A stretch of DNA of 64,000 bases from Pelosinus baikalensis (GTDB lineage: Bacteria; Bacillota; Negativicutes; DSM-13327): contig NZ_JAJHJB010000022.1 in NCBI RefSeq assembly GCF_020819555.1, positions 29,548 through 93,547 on the forward strand, written 5' to 3'. Position numbers and translations under genes: made by a program. A model generated the notes under the pieces. The model made no database searches and was not told the DNA's origin. It saw only the letters and a program-made list of their open reading frames with translations. The first letter of the stretch is position 1; each line of letters starts with the position of its first letter. This document shows, piece by piece, positions 56,201 to 63,572 of this stretch.

Positions 56201-57379
56201 TCTTAATCCATTTCCATCAGACTTGTCATAAACGTTAATGGACAAGTCATCAACAGGACCTGTTGCTAACTTATGTGTGATCCCTTTATTTCCAGCAAAG
56301 TCCAGCCCATACTCAAAGGGCATTATATTAATTTGCGGACCGAATAATCTCTGATTCTCTCCAAGCAGCTTAAGATCACGCCGTAATTCCTCATGTCGAT
56401 ATTTTTGATGTTTCCCCGCACTGCGCATTTCTTTTGAAACTTGTTTCACCAGCTCAGTAAAGTCCATATCTGGTCGTACTAACAAACGAAGTGGCAGCAA
56501 ATTCATTACCATACTAGGCGTATTTAGTGAAGCGGATCCTAATCGTCCCATCATTGGCAAACTAAGAATTACATCTTGTGACCCTGTCAAACGATGTACA
56601 TAAACAGCTGTTGCTGCAATCAGCGTTTCATGCCAGCTTCCTTTAAATTTGTGCGCTGCAGTCTGCAAGGAATGTGTGATAGACGGTGATAAGTTCGCGG
56701 TCTGGCGAAAGACGCTCTTAGAAGTCCTAGGTGCTCGATTTGCTAGACTAATAACCTCCGGTCCATCTGCAAAACGTTCTAGCCAAAACTGACGATCTCG
56801 CAAAAAATTCTCTGAGGCACGATACGATAAGTCTTCTTCTAGAACCAAACGTAAGGGAGCAAAAGCACCTTCATCATAAGCAAGATTATTTATAAGTGCA
56901 GTGTAAATACTAGCCACACGCTGCGAAATAAGAGAAAAACCAAATCCATCCATTACAATGTGATGAATACGCTGATACCAGAAAAACCGATTGGATGCAA
57001 CTTTAAATAAAGCTTGGCAGAAAAGAGGATCCAGTCTGAGATCAATTGACCTTGCAAGGTCATCATTCATCCACATTTGCGCTGCTTGCTGTGGGTGTTC
57101 CTCTGTACTGACATCGAAAAAATGTAAAGGAAAGTCAGAAGAAGGACGGATAACTTGCCATGGTCCCTGTTCATTTACACTAAATTTAACATGTAACGAT
57201 TCTGTTTCCTTTACAGCCTGCCTCAGCGCTAGCTCAAAGCACTCCAAATCGATCTTTCCATTAATTTCTATATATTCACCAGCATTATAAATTGGATTTT
57301 CTGGCTCAAGTTGTTGAGCGAACCAGATACCAGATTGCGCACCGGTCAAGCCCCAACTAGCCTCTTGACAATTTGGCAT
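50198..57379 (-). CDS. dhbF: Dimodular NRPS, bacillibactin synthetase DhbF-like
   Basis: A 2393-residue synthetase with order C-A-PCP-C-A-PCP-TE. Landmarks: C1 HHIVMDG (139-145), A1 YTSGSTGKPKG (~619), PCP1 LGGHSLL (~1000), C2 HHIVGDGWS (~1189), A2 YTSGSTGVPKG (~1683), PCP2 LGGHSLL (~2077), TE GWSLGG (~2210). Specificity residues read D-I-L-Q-L-G-L-I-W for A1 (glycine) and D-F-W-N-I-G-M-V-H for A2 (threonine), as in DhbF. The product is expected to be a trimeric DHB-Gly-Thr lactone released by TE cyclisation. The ATG at 57379 follows AAGGAGG; an earlier in-frame start at 57454 would overlap dhbB. Confidence 0.96.
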   Translation of the reverse strand: MPNCQEASWGLTGAQSGIWFAQQLEPENPIYNAGEYIEINGKIDLECFELALRQAVKETESLHVKFSVNEQGPWQVIRPSSDFPLHFFDVSTEEHPQQAAQMWMNDDLARSIDLRLDPLFCQALFKVASNRFFWYQRIHHIVMDGFGFSLISQRVASIYTALINNLAYDEGAFAPLRLVLEEDLSYRASENFLRDRQFWLERFADGPEVISLANRAPRTSKSVFRQTANLSPSITHSLQTAAHKFKGSWHETLIAATAVYVHRLTGSQDVILSLPMMGRLGSASLNTPSMVMNLLPLRLLVRPDMDFTELVKQVSKEMRSAGKHQKYRHEELRRDLKLLGENQRLFGPQINIMPFEYGLDFAGNKGITHKLATGPVDDLSINVYDKSDGNGLRFDLDANPEVYSPNDLAIHQKRFLGFLEKIATAKQDQPIGKMELLLPEEREQVLIHWNKTNQTLPSVDLPTLFERQVSENPELTALVCGDTVLSYKELNKRVNRLAHLLIDQGLGPEKFVALAVPRSVEMVISMLAVLKTGAAYLPIDPDYPADRIEFMLSDAQPVCMITSTAVASKVPVNSAQFRIVIDTAEIARTLENYPDANVSNSQRKAVISPLNPAYMIYTSGSTGKPKGVVVLSESLINFLQSMQSQFSLTQQDRLLAVTTIAFDISGLEIFLPLITGASCIIAEKETVQDPLALTNMLEKSNITIMQATPTLWHALVTTYPNALRGLRVLVGGEALPISLAAALHGLGCEVTNLYGPTETTIWSSAVTLDPGQTGVPSIGKPIWNTQMYVLDSGLQPVPAGVAGDLYIAGTGLARGYLGRPALTAERFVANPYGPKGSRMYRTGDLVRWSPDGSLDYISRADHQIKMRGFRIELGEIEAVLAKHSGIDQVTVIVREDQPGDKRLVAYIVPVLEDSPDSAELRQYLGSHLPDYMVPSAFVLMSELPLTPNGKINRKELPAPDLSTIVTGRGPRSPQEEILSDLFAEVLGLPHIGIDDSFFDLGGHSLLASSLMIRIRDAFGVELGIGKIFESPTVAGLVEQLSGGKSARLPVHKAAKRSKIPLSFAQRRLWFLYRLEGPSPTYNIPMVVRLSGKLDRSALQGALNDVVERHEILRTIFPETMGISHQYVLDAAEAQVELLVSNISKTELQTELTDAVRYSFDLAVEPAIRAQLYILGPNEHILLLLVHHIVGDGWSLTPLTRDLSTAYNARRAGATAKWSPLPVQYADYALWQEGLLGNENNEDSLAYTQLEFWKETLANLPDQLEYPTDYKRPEEASYRGETLDFYINPELHRRLLGLAKGSGTSLFMVLQSGLAALLTRLGAGNDIPIGSPIAGRSDDALGNLVGLFVNTLVLRTDTSGDPSFRDLLNRVRKVNLNAYENQDLPFERLVEALNPVRSRARHPLFQIMLALQNTPDPNLEMSDLQSNFHLHSVGAAKFDLTMELRELHTKEGHPAGLNGFLEYSTDLFKRDTVKLLIDRMLRLLEAASSDPDQLIGRLEILSSEERQKILSDWNQTSEETRSNCLTTLFEEQVTRSPKEIAVVFEDAAFTYEELNMRANQLAHLLIAKGVGPEQFVALVLPRSLEMIVGLLAVLKAGAAYLPIDPEYPSDRIAFMLGDALPTCIFTNSNVESKLPMIKNGMQVVLDEVGTIEGLKQYPAANPVDADRVQPLSPFNSAYIIYTSGSTGVPKGVVIPHQNVVRLFGTTEHWFHFHSDDVWTMFHSYAFDFSVWEIWGALLHGGRLVVVPLSISRSPAEFLQLLVSEKVTVLNQTPSAFYQLMQADREYPDLGQELSLRFVIFGGEALELSRLEDWYRRHPENAPTLINMYGITETTVHVSYLALNKSIASRKGNSLVGCGITDLDVYVLDAHLQPVPPGVVGELYVAGAGLARGYLGRPGLTAQRFVANPFSSSGTRMYRTGDLARFHEDGSLDYMGRADHQIKIRGFRVELGEIEAVLAKHSNVEQVAVIVREDQPGDKRLVAYVVSAAKISFDSARLRRHVAEVLPDYMIPSAFVEIAGLPLTSNGKLDCKALPEPDFGAVVIGRGPRTPQEEVLRDLFMEVLDLPRVGIDDGFFDLGGHSLLAVHLMSKIRDSLGVQLNIGNLFEAPTVAGLAERLKMGTSQSALDVLLPLRPNGGQPPLFCVHPAGGLSWCYAGLMTSLGTDYPIYGLQARGISELVEFPQTLDEMAADYIKHIRTIQPVGPYHLLGWSLGGNIIQAMATQLQNQGETINLVAMLDAYPSHFLQIKDVPDEEESLIALLALGGYDPEGLEDKPLDVASTIEILRRDGSALASLEERTILNLKETYVNSVRILSQYRPKPFNGDILFFRSTIIPEWFDPIYPESWKPYIDGQIEQYDIECRHKDMCQPGPLAAIGQILASKLCVAVTNEGGDK

Positions 57380-57426
57380 TTTTTCATTACCTCCTTCATA
57401 ATTAGCATTTATGAGAAAAGCGTTTC

Positions 57427-58329
57427 TTATTTTGCAGATAATAGATTCCACCAAGCAGAAATCGTCGGTCCTGCAGCAAGCTTCACAAAAGTAACATCAG
57501 CCCCTTTACTGCGCCATGTCTCGACAAGACTCATAATTCTGATTGAATCTAAGCCCCTGTCAATTAAGTCCTCGTTGTCATCAATATCTGATGATGATTC
57601 GCCAAGAAGTTCAGCAACTTGCTGGCGCACAAGCTGCTGCGTCAGACTGTGTAAGCTCGCTTTTGTTACTGCTTTGTTAGGTGATAGTTGAATGCTTTTC
57701 AATTGATCAAGCAGCAGCGTTGTTGAAGTGGTTACTGCACAACGATCAGCCGCATATGTCATCGCCATCTTATGATGGTCTGCAGAAAAATCTGCCACTG
57801 CATCGCACACAAAGAAGGCTTCCACATCTTGCATGAAGGCATCACATGCTGTTAAAAGACAACCAATATGGGCATAAACACCACAAATAATCAGTTGATC
57901 ACGCCCTTGCTCTTGCATGATTTCCATAAGTTTGGTTCTCTTGAATGCACTGTATCGCCACTTTGTAAGCACAGTGTCGCTTGCGTTGGGTGTAATCTCG
58001 TCTATTACTTTCGTTTGAGAAGGATCATCAGCAAGTCCTGGTCCCCAGAAATCTTGGAGGAGTGCTCGATCTTCAGGTCTCTGATCGCCCGGCTGCGCCG
58101 TATAAACAACGGGTATACCAAGTTCTGTACATTGGGCTTTTAATAATTGTATATTCTCAATAAGCTGTATTATTGGTGATTCTCCTAAGGTATAAGCATT
58201 AAGAAAATACTGTTGCATATCATGAATGAGAAGGACCGAACGTTTTGGATTTGCTTTCCACGATACTTTATTTTGAGGAAAATCTGATGCCATAGGCATG
58301 GAATATGGTGAGATAGCCGGAATAGCCAT
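57427..58329 (-). CDS. dhbB: Isochorismatase with aryl carrier domain
   Basis: A 300-residue two-domain protein. The N-terminal isochorismatase (about 1-210; LLIHDMQQYFL and GVYAHIGCLLTACDAF) makes 2,3-dihydro-DHB from isochorismate. The C-terminal aryl carrier domain (about 225-300) has the phosphopantetheine serine in DRGLDSIRIMSL and holds DHB as a thioester for the NRPS. AAAGGAG precedes the ATG. It lies between dhbE and dhbF. Confidence 0.96.
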   Translation of the reverse strand: MAIPAISPYSMPMASDFPQNKVSWKANPKRSVLLIHDMQQYFLNAYTLGESPIIQLIENIQLLKAQCTELGIPVVYTAQPGDQRPEDRALLQDFWGPGLADDPSQTKVIDEITPNASDTVLTKWRYSAFKRTKLMEIMQEQGRDQLIICGVYAHIGCLLTACDAFMQDVEAFFVCDAVADFSADHHKMAMTYAADRCAVTTSTTLLLDQLKSIQLSPNKAVTKASLHSLTQQLVRQQVAELLGESSSDIDDNEDLIDRGLDSIRIMSLVETWRSKGADVTFVKLAAGPTISAWWNLLSAK

Positions 58330-58359
58330 CGAATCACTCCTTTATTTTTATATACCTTA

Positions 58360-59988
58360 TCAATTTGCAGCAGCACGGACTATAAGTTTCTTAGCAATCA
58401 GCTGACGCAATTTTTTCTTACTTACTTTTCCTAATGGAGTATAAGGAAATGAATGGATAAATTCAATCCTGTCAGGAATTTTAAAAGCAGCAATTCCACG
58501 TTCCCTTAAAAATCTTTTAAGCTCACTCGCAGTTGGAGTTTGGTGGCGGGGTATCACAAAAGCACATGACCTTTCCCCAAGAAATTTGTCGGGCATTGAA
58601 ACAATTGCTACATCAAGTACAGCATCATGAGCAAGGAGATGATTCTCAACCTCTTCCGCTGCAATTTTTTCACCACCGCGATTGATTTGATCCTTATCAC
58701 GACCTTCCACGACTATATAACCAGACTCATTCACTCTTACTAAATCACCTGTTCGATAAAAGCCATCGGGAGTGAATGCCTTAGCATTATGCTCTTCAGC
58801 TTTATAATACCCACGAATGGTATAGGGTCCTCTTGTTAATAATTGTCCAAGGCTGCCTGGCTCCACGTCAACATCGTCTTCATCCACTATCCGAATTTCA
58901 TCATACTGTGACATGGGTCTCCCTTGCGTACTCACAATCGTTTCTTCAGAATCATCTAACCTTGTATAATTAACTAATCCTTCAGCCATGCCAAATACTT
59001 GCTGCAGCGTACAACCAAATGCAGGTTTTACTCGACGCGCCGCTTCCTCACTGAATTTAGCTCCACCTACTTGCAGCACTTTAAGACTAGACAAGTCATA
59101 ATGGCGGGAGGATACAGCTTCAAGCCATATTAAAGCAAGAGGTGGAACAAGCGCCGTAATCGTAGCGCCTTCACGCTCAATAAGCGGAAATGCTTCATCC
59201 GGACTAGCCCCAGCTGCAAGAACAACTCTACCGCCTGCATACAACGTGCCAAGCACACCAGGTGAACTAAGGGGATAGTTATGAGCAACGGGAAGGACGG
59301 CAAGATACACACTATCCTGATCCATTTGACAAATCTCATCGCTGACTCTCAAGCTATATATATAGTCATCATGTGTTCGGGGAATCAACTTGGAAAGTCC
59401 AGTACTCCCACCGGACAATTGAAGAAAAGCAACATCCCCAGGATTTACTTCTGGTTGCTCTGCAATAGTATCTGCATACAGATCTGTCAAAGATATAAAT
59501 TCCTCGGGATCACCTGTCACAATTACATGCTGCAAAGTTGAAACTTTGTTTTTAACCTCCCTGGCAAGTGTACGATAGTCAAACTCAGCGTAAGTATCCG
59601 GGATAACATAGGCAACAGCTTCAGTAAGCTCACAAAAATAGATGATTTCACTGTTTCGGTGTGAAGGGAGAGCAAAGACAGGCAATGCGCCTAACCTGAA
59701 TAAAGCAAAAATAACTTCAAAGAACTCAATTACATTAGGAAGGTGAATCACCACACGATCCCCCTTCTTTATGCCTAGTGTCTGAAATCCAGCAGCTAAA
59801 CGGTCAGCCTCATTATCTAATGCTGCGTAACTGAAACTTATTTCTCCACTTGTAACGGCAATGCGCTCGCCTTGGCTCTTAGCACGTTCACGCAGCATTG
59901 TGCCAAATGTTTCCCCACTCCAGCAGTTCTCCTTCCTATAGAAATCAGCAAACTCTTTAGGCCAAGAAGGGTATTTAGTTAGCATCAT
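58360..59988 (-). CDS. dhbE: 2,3-dihydroxybenzoate-AMP ligase
   Basis: A 542-residue stand-alone adenylating enzyme that activates DHB and loads it on DhbB. It has the ATP loop LSGGSTGLSKLIPRTHDDY, the GMAEGLVNYTRLDD aryl-acid motif and the hinge RGGEKIAAEEVENHL. It begins ATGATG overlapping the dhbC stop, so translation is coupled. Confidence 0.96.
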   Translation of the reverse strand: MMLTKYPSWPKEFADFYRKENCWSGETFGTMLRERAKSQGERIAVTSGEISFSYAALDNEADRLAAGFQTLGIKKGDRVVIHLPNVIEFFEVIFALFRLGALPVFALPSHRNSEIIYFCELTEAVAYVIPDTYAEFDYRTLAREVKNKVSTLQHVIVTGDPEEFISLTDLYADTIAEQPEVNPGDVAFLQLSGGSTGLSKLIPRTHDDYIYSLRVSDEICQMDQDSVYLAVLPVAHNYPLSSPGVLGTLYAGGRVVLAAGASPDEAFPLIEREGATITALVPPLALIWLEAVSSRHYDLSSLKVLQVGGAKFSEEAARRVKPAFGCTLQQVFGMAEGLVNYTRLDDSEETIVSTQGRPMSQYDEIRIVDEDDVDVEPGSLGQLLTRGPYTIRGYYKAEEHNAKAFTPDGFYRTGDLVRVNESGYIVVEGRDKDQINRGGEKIAAEEVENHLLAHDAVLDVAIVSMPDKFLGERSCAFVIPRHQTPTASELKRFLRERGIAAFKIPDRIEFIHSFPYTPLGKVSKKKLRQLIAKKLIVRAAAN

Positions 59989-61220
59989 TTATATATCACA
60001 TCCTTACTCAGTCCCATAGCAAACAGCATGGTACGAAACTTTGCTGACGTTTCTGCCAATTCTTCTTCTGGGGTTGATTCAGCAACCACTCCAGCTCCTG
60101 CGAACAATCGAAGCGAACGTGCCTCTACCTCTGCGCAGCGAATAGTAACTGCCCATTCACCATCACCATTTGCATCGCACCAACCAACCATTCCGGCGAA
60201 AAATCCTCGGTCAAATGGTTCAATTTCTCCAATGGCCTCTCGTGCTAGCTCCGTAGGAGACCCACAAACAGCAGGAGTCGGATGAAGAGCAATTGCCAGC
60301 TCTAAAGAAGAAGTTGAAGGACGTTTAATCTCCCCTCTTATCACTGTTGAAAGATGCCACATCGTCTCTGTATGCATTAATGCAGGTTCTTCCGGCACGT
60401 CCAATGTAAGACAATAAGGCCTAAGAGCAGCAGCAACTGCACTAACAACAACCTTATGTTCATGTAAATCCTTAGTAGATGAAAGTAACTCTGCAGCTAA
60501 TCGTTGATCTTCCCCAGGATCTTCACTGCGAGGTCTAGATCCTGCCAGTGGATTAGCCATTAAATGTAATCCTGTTTTTGTTACAAGCAGCTCAGGGCTG
60601 GCTCCAATTAACGTTCTCCCTGTTGAGAAAGAAACATTTAAGCCAGATTTATCTGAAATATTCTTAGGTAAATCAACGGCGAAAGTATAACCAAGAGTAT
60701 TATGCTGCGCTAGATTATGAAGCAATTGATGGATATCTACTGTTGTCGATGAAGTAAGGTGCAGTGATCTTGACAAAACAATCTTACTAAGATGACCAGT
60801 CTTTATATAATGAATTCCTTTTTCTATTCCTTCTTTATATTGAGCAGGTTCTGGTACAGAATTAATTTCATATGTAGATGCCATCGACGATTGTAATGGC
60901 TTGATAGAATCAAATTGTAATGGAGTTGATAGCTTTATCGTTTCAGGAACAATCAATTGGACATTTTTTCTATAATCAAATGGTACTGCTCCTACAACTA
61001 CTGGATTGCTGTAGCCATGCTCTTTAGCATTTTCTAATACAGCCAAAACACGTTCAGCAAGGCATTCCAATTGGTTCGCTTTTTCTTTGTCACTTAGGAT
61101 CACAGCAAAAGAACCTTTTCCCAACAGCGTTCTCTTTGGTGAAGCAAAGAAAAAGTCACCAACTTGATAGTCATTTAAAAGCTGTTTTTCTAATACTGCA
61201 GAATTACTCTGATGTTTCAT
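59985..61220 (-). CDS. dhbC: Isochorismate synthase
   Basis: A 411-residue chorismate-utilising enzyme making isochorismate, the committed step to DHB. The C-terminal signature is present: NPLAGSRPRSEDPGEDQRLAAELLSSTKDLHEHKVV, then HPTPAVCGSPTELA and RGFFAGMVGWCDANGDGEWAV. GGGAGG precedes the ATG. Menaquinone-type (MenF) use is less likely given the dhb neighbours. Confidence 0.95.
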   Translation of the reverse strand: MKHQSNSAVLEKQLLNDYQVGDFFFASPKRTLLGKGSFAVILSDKEKANQLECLAERVLAVLENAKEHGYSNPVVVGAVPFDYRKNVQLIVPETIKLSTPLQFDSIKPLQSSMASTYEINSVPEPAQYKEGIEKGIHYIKTGHLSKIVLSRSLHLTSSTTVDIHQLLHNLAQHNTLGYTFAVDLPKNISDKSGLNVSFSTGRTLIGASPELLVTKTGLHLMANPLAGSRPRSEDPGEDQRLAAELLSSTKDLHEHKVVVSAVAAALRPYCLTLDVPEEPALMHTETMWHLSTVIRGEIKRPSTSSLELAIALHPTPAVCGSPTELAREAIGEIEPFDRGFFAGMVGWCDANGDGEWAVTIRCAEVEARSLRLFAGAGVVAESTPEEELAETSAKFRTMLFAMGLSKDVIYK

Positions 61221-61275
61221 ATTTTTTATTACCTCCCTTATTAATTAAATAAATGCCCTGCATTTCGAGAACTTT

Positions 61276-62061
61276 TTAGACTCCTAGAGTAGCTCCACCA
61301 TCCACACACAAGTCAAGCATTGTAATATGATTGGCTCGATCAGAAGCTAAAAAGAGAACAGCATCTGCTATGTCAGAAGGTTCTGCTATTTTCTTTAACG
61401 GAATTCCTATTTTAAATGCTTCCGGTGTACCTGCAATAACAGCTCGTGCTCCATTCTCATCTTTCCACAGAGACCACTGCATTTCAGTATCCGTAGACCC
61501 AGGTGAAACTATATTACAACGAATGTTATACTGAGCCAGCTCTAAGCCTAAACATTTAGTAAACATGGTGGCAGCAGCCTTGGAAGCTGCATAAGCCGCC
61601 ATTGATATTCGAGGAACTTTTGCGGCATTTGACCCAACAACTACAATTGATCCTTTTTGGCGAGGAATCATGTACTTACTCACAGAACGAGATACATTAA
61701 AAACCCCTCTTGAGTTAACTGCAAAAGTCTTCTCCCAATCCTGATCACTAAGTGAACTAATTAAGCCCATACGTAACACACCAGCGACATTGATTAAAAT
61801 ATCAATAGGACCAATATTACGTTCAATTAAATCTACAACTGTATTAACAGCTTTACTATCACTGACATCTACAAGAAAAGCCTCTACATTGCATCCTTGT
61901 GACTTCAATTCGTTTACAAGACTATTAAGTTTTGCTGCATTATGATCTAACATAGCAACAACTGCACCGGATTCAGTTAATGCCCGAACGATAGACTCTC
62001 CAATGCCTTGGGCACCTCCTGTAACAAGTGCAATCTTCCCTTTCATTTTTAAATAGTTCAT
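61276..62061 (-). CDS. dhbA: 2,3-dihydro-2,3-dihydroxybenzoate dehydrogenase
   Basis: A 261-residue short-chain dehydrogenase giving 2,3-dihydroxybenzoate with NAD+. It has the TGGAQGIGESI nucleotide motif near the start, the NVAGVLRMG segment and the YAASKAA catalytic tyrosine/lysine. It is the first gene after the Fur-controlled promoter, with a 5' leader of roughly 220 bases. Confidence 0.95.
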   Translation of the reverse strand: MNYLKMKGKIALVTGGAQGIGESIVRALTESGAVVAMLDHNAAKLNSLVNELKSQGCNVEAFLVDVSDSKAVNTVVDLIERNIGPIDILINVAGVLRMGLISSLSDQDWEKTFAVNSRGVFNVSRSVSKYMIPRQKGSIVVVGSNAAKVPRISMAAYAASKAAATMFTKCLGLELAQYNIRCNIVSPGSTDTEMQWSLWKDENGARAVIAGTPEAFKIGIPLKKIAEPSDIADAVLFLASDRANHITMLDLCVDGGATLGV

Positions 62062-62256
62062 CTTACCATTTCCTTTTTTTCAACGTTGACCGATAAACTA
62101 AAATATGACGCTATCCTCAAGAATAAAAACATAATTTGAGTTACTCATGATATTATTGCATATTATTATTTAATATCAGAAATTAACATAACTCTAATAA
62201 AGTTACAGTGATCGTCCCCCCATCTTCTATTATGAATACTTCTTTCAAATAACATA

Positions 62257-62273
62257 TTGATAATAATTATCAA
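62257..62273 (-). promoter_or_regulatory. Fur box of the dhb operon
   Basis: A perfect palindrome TTGATAATAATTATCAA (17 bp) containing the classic 7-1-7 Fur core TGATAAT-N-ATTATCA. It lies just downstream of the predicted -10 at 62288, where bound Fur-Fe(II) would block initiation. Confidence 0.85.
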
Positions 62274-62287
62274 TATCATTATTTAAT

Positions 62288-62316
62288 ATAATACCAATTT
62301 AGAAAATACCAGTAAA
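62288..62316 (-). promoter_or_regulatory. Promoter of the dhb operon
   Basis: On the minus strand TTTACT (62316-62311) and TATTAT (62293-62288) with 17-base spacing; the predicted start, about 62281, is directly followed by the Fur box. Confidence 0.55.
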
Positions 62317-62466
62317 TGGATATTTCCCCAAATATCAATGTATTTTTTTCGATAATATTCTCTAAGTAGAATTCTGCGGCGAATATGGAGTGTGAAATTT
62401 AACGTTATATTATATACCATATAATTCACCCCCTACTACAAAGAACTAGGCATGCAAATTTCCCCT

Positions 62467-62504
62467 AGTTGACTGCATAAATTAGTCAAATTATGCAGTC
62501 AACT
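62467..62504. repeat. Perfect 14-bp inverted repeat
   Basis: AGTTGACTGCATAA and TTATGCAGTCAACT with a 10-base spacer, between the dhb promoter and the tRNA fragment. Neither side has a U-run. It could be a protein-binding site or the end of a small mobile unit; unassigned. Confidence 0.6.
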
Positions 62505-62520
62505 ATTGAAAAAGCAAAAA

Positions 62521-62549
62521 AGCAGGCAAAATAGCTTGCTAATTTTTTT
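62521..62549. terminator. Bidirectional hairpin terminator
   Basis: A 7-bp stem (62521-62527 with 62534-62540, one G-U pair on the plus reading) with AATTTTTTT on the plus side and TTTTTTGC on the minus side. Confidence 0.55.
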
Positions 62550-62603
62550 ATCTATTATTAAGTTATTTTGTCTTTGCCAAAAAAGACTCAGTTAACATAA
62601 AAA

Positions 62604-62629
62604 AGGGCTTACATCTCTGCAAACCCTCG
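62604..62629 (-). terminator. tRNA-Lys downstream terminator
   Basis: Minus-strand GGGTTTGC/GTAAGCCC stem followed by TTTTTTATG, a few bases beyond the tRNA 3' end. It indicates that the flank to the left is the original tRNA neighbourhood. Confidence 0.65.
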
Positions 62630-62636
62630 AATTTAC

Positions 62637-62683
62637 TGGTGACACACCGGGGAATCGAACCCCGAACCTACTGATTAAGAGTC
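62637..62683 (-). tRNA. 3' fragment of tRNA-Lys (probable att site)
   Basis: The 47-base minus-strand sequence begins in the anticodon arm (GACTCTTAATC, anticodon CTT), continues through the variable and T arms (GGTTCGGGGTTCGATTCC) and ends in the acceptor stem with CCA. The 5' half is absent: the adjoining sequence does not match a D arm. Tyrosine recombinases commonly use this part of tRNA genes, leaving a 3' fragment at the far end of the inserted element. Confidence 0.85.
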
Positions 62684-62978
62684 GTAATTTGAGCATATTT
62701 TCATTATGGTCGATTGTCGGATGTGTTGATAGTACTGCATGTGTTAAATGATTACTAATTAACATTACTGCTTGTTATTGTTTGTTGTGGCAACGGTTTT
62801 GGCAACGATAAGATTGAAGCAACATATCTATTTAAATAATATTTTCCTTGATTATAATATGCAAATTTCAATAATTCGCCCAGCCATTGCGTTGGGCTTT
62901 TTTCATGATTAAGCAGGAATATAATGTTATTTGTTGTAAATATAATTTAATATCTTAATAAAAGAGTGAGGTTAAAAC
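62684..62978. other. Non-coding stretch inside the probable element
   Basis: Next to the tRNA fragment I see no full gene. It has a short tandem GGCAACG (62789-62795 and 62801-62807) and a terminator hairpin GCCCA/TGGGC with TTTTTT (62878-62903, plus strand) with no gene before it, as if a gene had been deleted. Confidence 0.5.
62878..62903 (+). terminator. Orphan terminator
   Basis: GCCCA-GC/GC-G-TTGGGC-type stem followed by TTTTTT on the plus strand; no intact upstream gene is visible. Confidence 0.6.
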
Positions 62979-63440
62979 GTGGGTAAAGGTTTTTGGATTT
63001 CAGTTGCCGCTATATTAATAATAGCAATGGTGTCATTTGCTATTTCGGAGAAAAACAGAGAAGATGAAGCAAATAGTAAAATAATAAAGGACATGCCAAC
63101 AACATACGCAGAAGGATTAAATTATTTAAAACGATCAGATTATGAAAAGGCATCCCAAAAATTTTCATTATTTCATTATAAAAATTTAGACAAATCTGTA
63201 ATTGATTACAAAGAGAAAAATTTTCCTAATGGAAAGCACCTTTACAATTACGCCAATGCAATGTTTTATGATGGTAAAGCCGAATTTAATTTTGTTGACA
63301 AATATATGGCTGAAATCCCAAGTGATTATTCAGGGGAATTTTCAGAAGAAATATTAAAAATGAAAAAGATAGATTGGGCGAAAAAAGCTGATGATAGAGC
63401 AAAGATTCAAGTAGATAATTTCATGAAATCCAGGCAATAA
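62979..63440 (+). CDS. Membrane-anchored hypothetical protein
   Basis: A 153-residue protein starting with GTG after GTGAGG. One N-terminal membrane helix (about 5-21) is followed by a charged, helical soluble region with a TPR-like pattern (YAEGLNYLKRSDYEKASQKFS). No catalytic motif or lipobox is seen. It has its own terminator and precedes the Ku gene, in low-GC sequence. The family is unknown to me. Confidence 0.65.
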   Translation: MGKGFWISVAAILIIAMVSFAISEKNREDEANSKIIKDMPTTYAEGLNYLKRSDYEKASQKFSLFHYKNLDKSVIDYKEKNFPNGKHLYNYANAMFYDGKAEFNFVDKYMAEIPSDYSGEFSEEILKMKKIDWAKKADDRAKIQVDNFMKSRQ

Positions 63441-63444
63441 AATT

Positions 63445-63483
63445 AAACTCCCCATGCTATTAAGCCGGGAGTTTCTCTATTTT
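63445..63483 (+). terminator. Terminator of the membrane-anchored hypothetical gene
   Basis: AAACTCCC/GGGAGTTT stem (63445-63452 with 63467-63474) followed by CTCTATTTT on the plus strand. Confidence 0.75.
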
Positions 63484-63572
63484 GCAACATTTACTAGCAC
63501 AGATATATCCTTATTTATGATATAATAATCATTATTATGTAAACTAAATTATAAATAGAAAGTGGTGGGAAC

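Noticed and set aside
62637..62720. A complete tRNA-Lys gene
   Set aside because: Only the anticodon arm to CCA end is present; the sequence beyond 62683 cannot form a D arm or acceptor 5' strand.
62760..62880. Integrase C-terminus next to the tRNA fragment
   Set aside because: No frame here contains tyrosine recombinase motifs; only a short tandem GGCAACG is visible.
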